Origin: Sclerotinia nivalis
Lineage: Eukaryota; Ascomycota; Leotiomycetes; Helotiales; Sclerotiniaceae
Length of the DNA stretch: 64,000 nucleotides
Direction: 5' to 3'
Assembly: GCA_029531795.1 (NCBI GenBank)
Contig: JAPEIS010000006.1
Span: 2,728,001 to 2,792,000, forward strand
The notes below the pieces were generated by a model. The model was given only the letters and a program-made list of their open reading frames with translations, was not told the DNA's origin and did not search any database. The position numbers were made by a program, and so were the translations under genes. Within the stretch, counting starts at the first letter, position 1. Every line of letters starts with the position of its first letter. Shown in pieces: positions 61,540 through 64,000 of this stretch.

Positions 61540-61565
61540 GGATAGAATAGGATAGAATAGGATAG
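61540..61565 (+). repeat. GGATAGAATA tandem repeat
   Basis: Two and a half 10-bp units. Confidence 0.85.
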
Positions 61566-62471
61566 GCTACAGGCTTCAAATGACCTTGATCATGGCGGCG
61601 CCCGTAGTGGGAGCCGTCTTAATGTGGGTTTTGGTCTCTTAGGTTATAGAAACAGACAGGTGCAGGAGATGAAAGATTGATCTTGATTGGTTCCGATGGA
61701 CCTCAGTCTATGTGAGGTGGGAGACAATGATAACCTCAGGCTTATTGATGTTGATCCTCGATATCAACATCGATAACATTTTTGGACTTCTTTTTCAGCT
61801 CACAGAAGAAGTGCTACTAGATACAAGCCGTGTGTGACGGTGTTTTTGAACGGAGAGTGGATTTGGTAGAAAAGCTTGTTCATAGTCTTGACACATACTT
61901 CCGTATGAATCGTGATCCCCCTTTGATCAGGATGAAGATCCAAATGTATTTTGAGTTTGAATATCCTCATCTGTAGTACTTTCACAGGTCGTACAACATA
62001 TTGAACGAACTTTAAACTATTGCTATTCATCTACAATCTTTGAGTATTTGACCCCATTCAAATCCTTGATTCTCTCTTGGCTTTCATCCCATCTCTTCTC
62101 TATGATTCTTTGCCATCGGCATCCCACAACTACTTTTTCCTTGGTATTATTCATCCATCTACTCGAGTACCGACAGCAGCCAGCAACTTCAAAATCAGAA
62201 TAGATCAGGACGTCAACTCCTTTTTTCAACAAGAGTCGGGTGTATGTATGTATTTTCTTTTCCCGTCTAATTTCGAAAAGATCTGTTGATGTTGATTGGA
62301 ATATGAAATGCTAAAGTGTTTTTAAAGTGCGGAGAGGTGACTTACTGGATACCCGTGAACAAGACATCACATAACCCTGGAGTAAGAAAAGGCGTAGGGA
62401 AGGGGTTTAAGAATTGACAGCCATCCTTGGCTTTTTCATACTCGATCAAAAAGAGTCAAGGAAAAACTGTG

Positions 62472-62520
62472 ACTTGATTTGATTTGATTTGACTCAACTC
62501 GACTTGACTTGACTTGATAT
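62472..62520 (+). repeat. GATTTGATTT / GACTTGACTT short repeat
   Basis: Five-base units (GATTT then GACTT) repeated about ten times. Confidence 0.8.
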
Positions 62521-62775
62521 GATTAATTTCATTTCGATGTACAATTAGTTATTAACAAGAAGGCAAAATTCCAAAGAAAAGGAAGAGGGAGAACGAACCA
62601 AATCGATGGGACATTACCGGTATATCTAGTTGTCACAGTACAGGAAAGGATATCTCTCGCCCTCCTAATTCTTTTTTAATTGGATTCGGAGAGTTTTTCC
62701 ATCAGCTTATACAGAGTACTTAGCAAGACTACCAAACCCTACATACCAATCCAACCCTCGACTTTTCTTCCTCGA

Positions 62776-62803
62776 ATCCATCCATCCATCCATCCATCCA
62801 TCC
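62776..62803 (+). repeat. ATCC tetranucleotide microsatellite
   Basis: About seven CATC/ATCC units. Confidence 0.95.
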
Positions 62804-63025
62804 TCACCTCACTCGCACACACACGGGCCCTTCATCCACATTCATTGATTCATTCATTCATTTTCTTACTTCAAACCTCCCGCACTTACACTTCCAATTC
62901 CAATTTCACCCACACTCTCGACAATACAGATAGCCATCAGATACATATTACCATTTGGGTATCTGTCGATCTGTCTATCTGCCTATCTGTCTGTTCTGAC
63001 ATCTCACAAATTCTACATTCACGCC

Positions 63026-63055
63026 CTCACTCACTCACTCACTTACTCACTCACT
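63026..63055 (+). repeat. CACT tetranucleotide microsatellite
   Basis: About seven CTCA/CACT units with one variant. Confidence 0.9.
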
Positions 63056-64000
63056 TCAATCTACCCCCATCCATCCATCATCCATCTAAGCCACAAACCA
63101 CACACACCTACACCTCTCATTCATTTTCCACACTTCAACCACCTCAAATATCCACACAATACCGGCTACCGACTTTTACGAATACCTCACACCTCTTCCT
63201 TCTCTCTCTTTCTCTACTTCAATCATATCCACCCATTCCAACACCACACCCATTTTGATCCACCCATCTGGTCCACCCACATCAACCACTTCAACCACTC
63301 CAACCACTCCAACCACTTAACTTGTCACTTTATCGACTCCTCCGAATCCACCTTAAATGTCAACAAACAAGCCTAAGCTTCACCATTGTTTTCTTCCCTT
63401 TTACTTCTCTCCAAAACAATCTTCGAATAAGTTCAAATCACATTAAGACCTTTGAAAGATCAAAATTTAATTTCTTTTTACAATTTCAATTCAATTTCAA
63501 TTCGAACTCTTTTCCTATGAAAGAAGAGTGAATTAAATATCCAAAGCCAACCTCATATAATATTTCATCTAATTACACAATTACACAATCTCACCATCCT
63601 TCAACCCCCGCATCTCCATGAAATGAGTATCCCGTCTCCGCCATATAGGATTATACGGACCGAATAAGTTCTCCAGGAATTCAATATTCTAATTCTATCG
63701 TCTATCGTCTTTTTCGATCCAAACAGCACCGAGATCGAATACCTATACTTGGAAATAAACTTCTACATACCCCAGACAGAGACAACAGAATCTTATTATT
63801 TGGACGACGTCGATATCAATCATACGAGAATTCCAATCATACGAGAATTCCAATTATACGTACGTACAGTAAGGCTGGTACGTTCAGTACTAGGTAGTAT
63901 CGACCAAAAACATTCAAGACTTTTGGTGTTCAATTCCATTTGATCGTCAATTCTACAGCCTTATTTGTTTTCCATTTTTCCATTCGACCGACTCGACTAG

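Larger units (their letters stand above)
52446..64000. other. Gene-poor region, 11.5 kb
   Basis: No frame above 192 codons and none with a known domain. The region has microsatellites, pyrimidine tracts (56-57.1 kb and 62.7-63.4 kb plus) and homopolymers. The plus-strand frame at 62680-63258 is low-complexity (Ile-His-Pro-Ser and Thr-Thr-His runs) and follows the CCAT repeats. One possibility is a long promoter or 5' leader for a gene to the right of the window; another is gene desert. Frames at 58164-58654 have a more GC-rich composition but no motif. Confidence 0.4.

Noticed and set aside
63026..63055. Repeats that might suggest a CRISPR-like array
   Set aside because: Simple tetranucleotide microsatellites without spacers, and the organism is a fungus.
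62680..63258. 192-codon plus-strand frame
   Set aside because: Low-complexity translation of CCAT/CACT repeats; better explained as leader or promoter sequence.

Overview
The window looks like a chromosome segment of a filamentous ascomycete. The evidence is short 47-109 bp introns with GT..CTAAC/CTAAT..AG signals, compact mostly intron-poor genes, an AT-rich transposon block with C-to-T/G-to-A (RIP-like) decay, and gene families typical of plant-associated Leotiomycetes such as Botrytis, Sclerotinia or Monilinia. The genus is an inference. No rRNA, tRNA or CRISPR array was recognised.

Layout. (1) 1-5.4 kb: a mitochondrial sulfide:quinone oxidoreductase gene (minus strand, 934-2274) beside a doubtful small relic, then about 3 kb without a supportable gene. 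(2) 5.4-28.9 kb: a transposon block. It opens with a 2,887-bp DNA transposon (5414-8300) with long terminal inverted repeats, a TATC target duplication and a Gypsy-like integrase gene ending in a Cys-rich CXC module; this is Ginger-like. Next comes a decayed Fot1/pogo-type element (about 8350-28940). It is split by two Ty3/Gypsy LTR elements: A (10203-15824, plus strand) and C (16083-28557, plus strand). C itself carries a third insertion, B (21179-26801, minus strand). A and B are the same chromovirus family (213-bp LTRs, C-terminal chromodomain) in inverted orientation. The LTR ends and 5-bp target duplications of A (ATATT), B (TATAT) and C (AAAGC) can all be read, so the order of insertion can be reconstructed. 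(3) 28.9-52.4 kb: ordinary gene space with a DUF3431 membrane protein (30418-32237), an alpha/beta hydrolase (33044-34147), an aquaporin (41921-43043), a salicylate-hydroxylase-like FAD monooxygenase (43806-45327), a secreted histidine acid phosphatase (46380-47867), a broken Gfo/Idh/MocA (Gal80-like) oxidoreductase pseudogene (about 48280-49610) and a secreted PI-PLC-X-like phosphodiesterase (51246-52445). For the four spliced genes whose introns could be placed, exon borders are given. (4) 52.4-64.0 kb: about 11.5 kb with no recognisable gene, rich in microsatellites and pyrimidine tracts, perhaps a long regulatory/5'-leader region of a gene beyond the right edge.

The host genes do not form one pathway. 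Two secreted phosphoester hydrolases (acid phosphatase and PI-PLC-like) lie near each other and could both release phosphate from extracellular substrates; the monooxygenase may act on a plant phenolic such as salicylate. The most unusual content is the Ginger-like element and the nested, strand-asymmetrically mutated retrotransposon stack.
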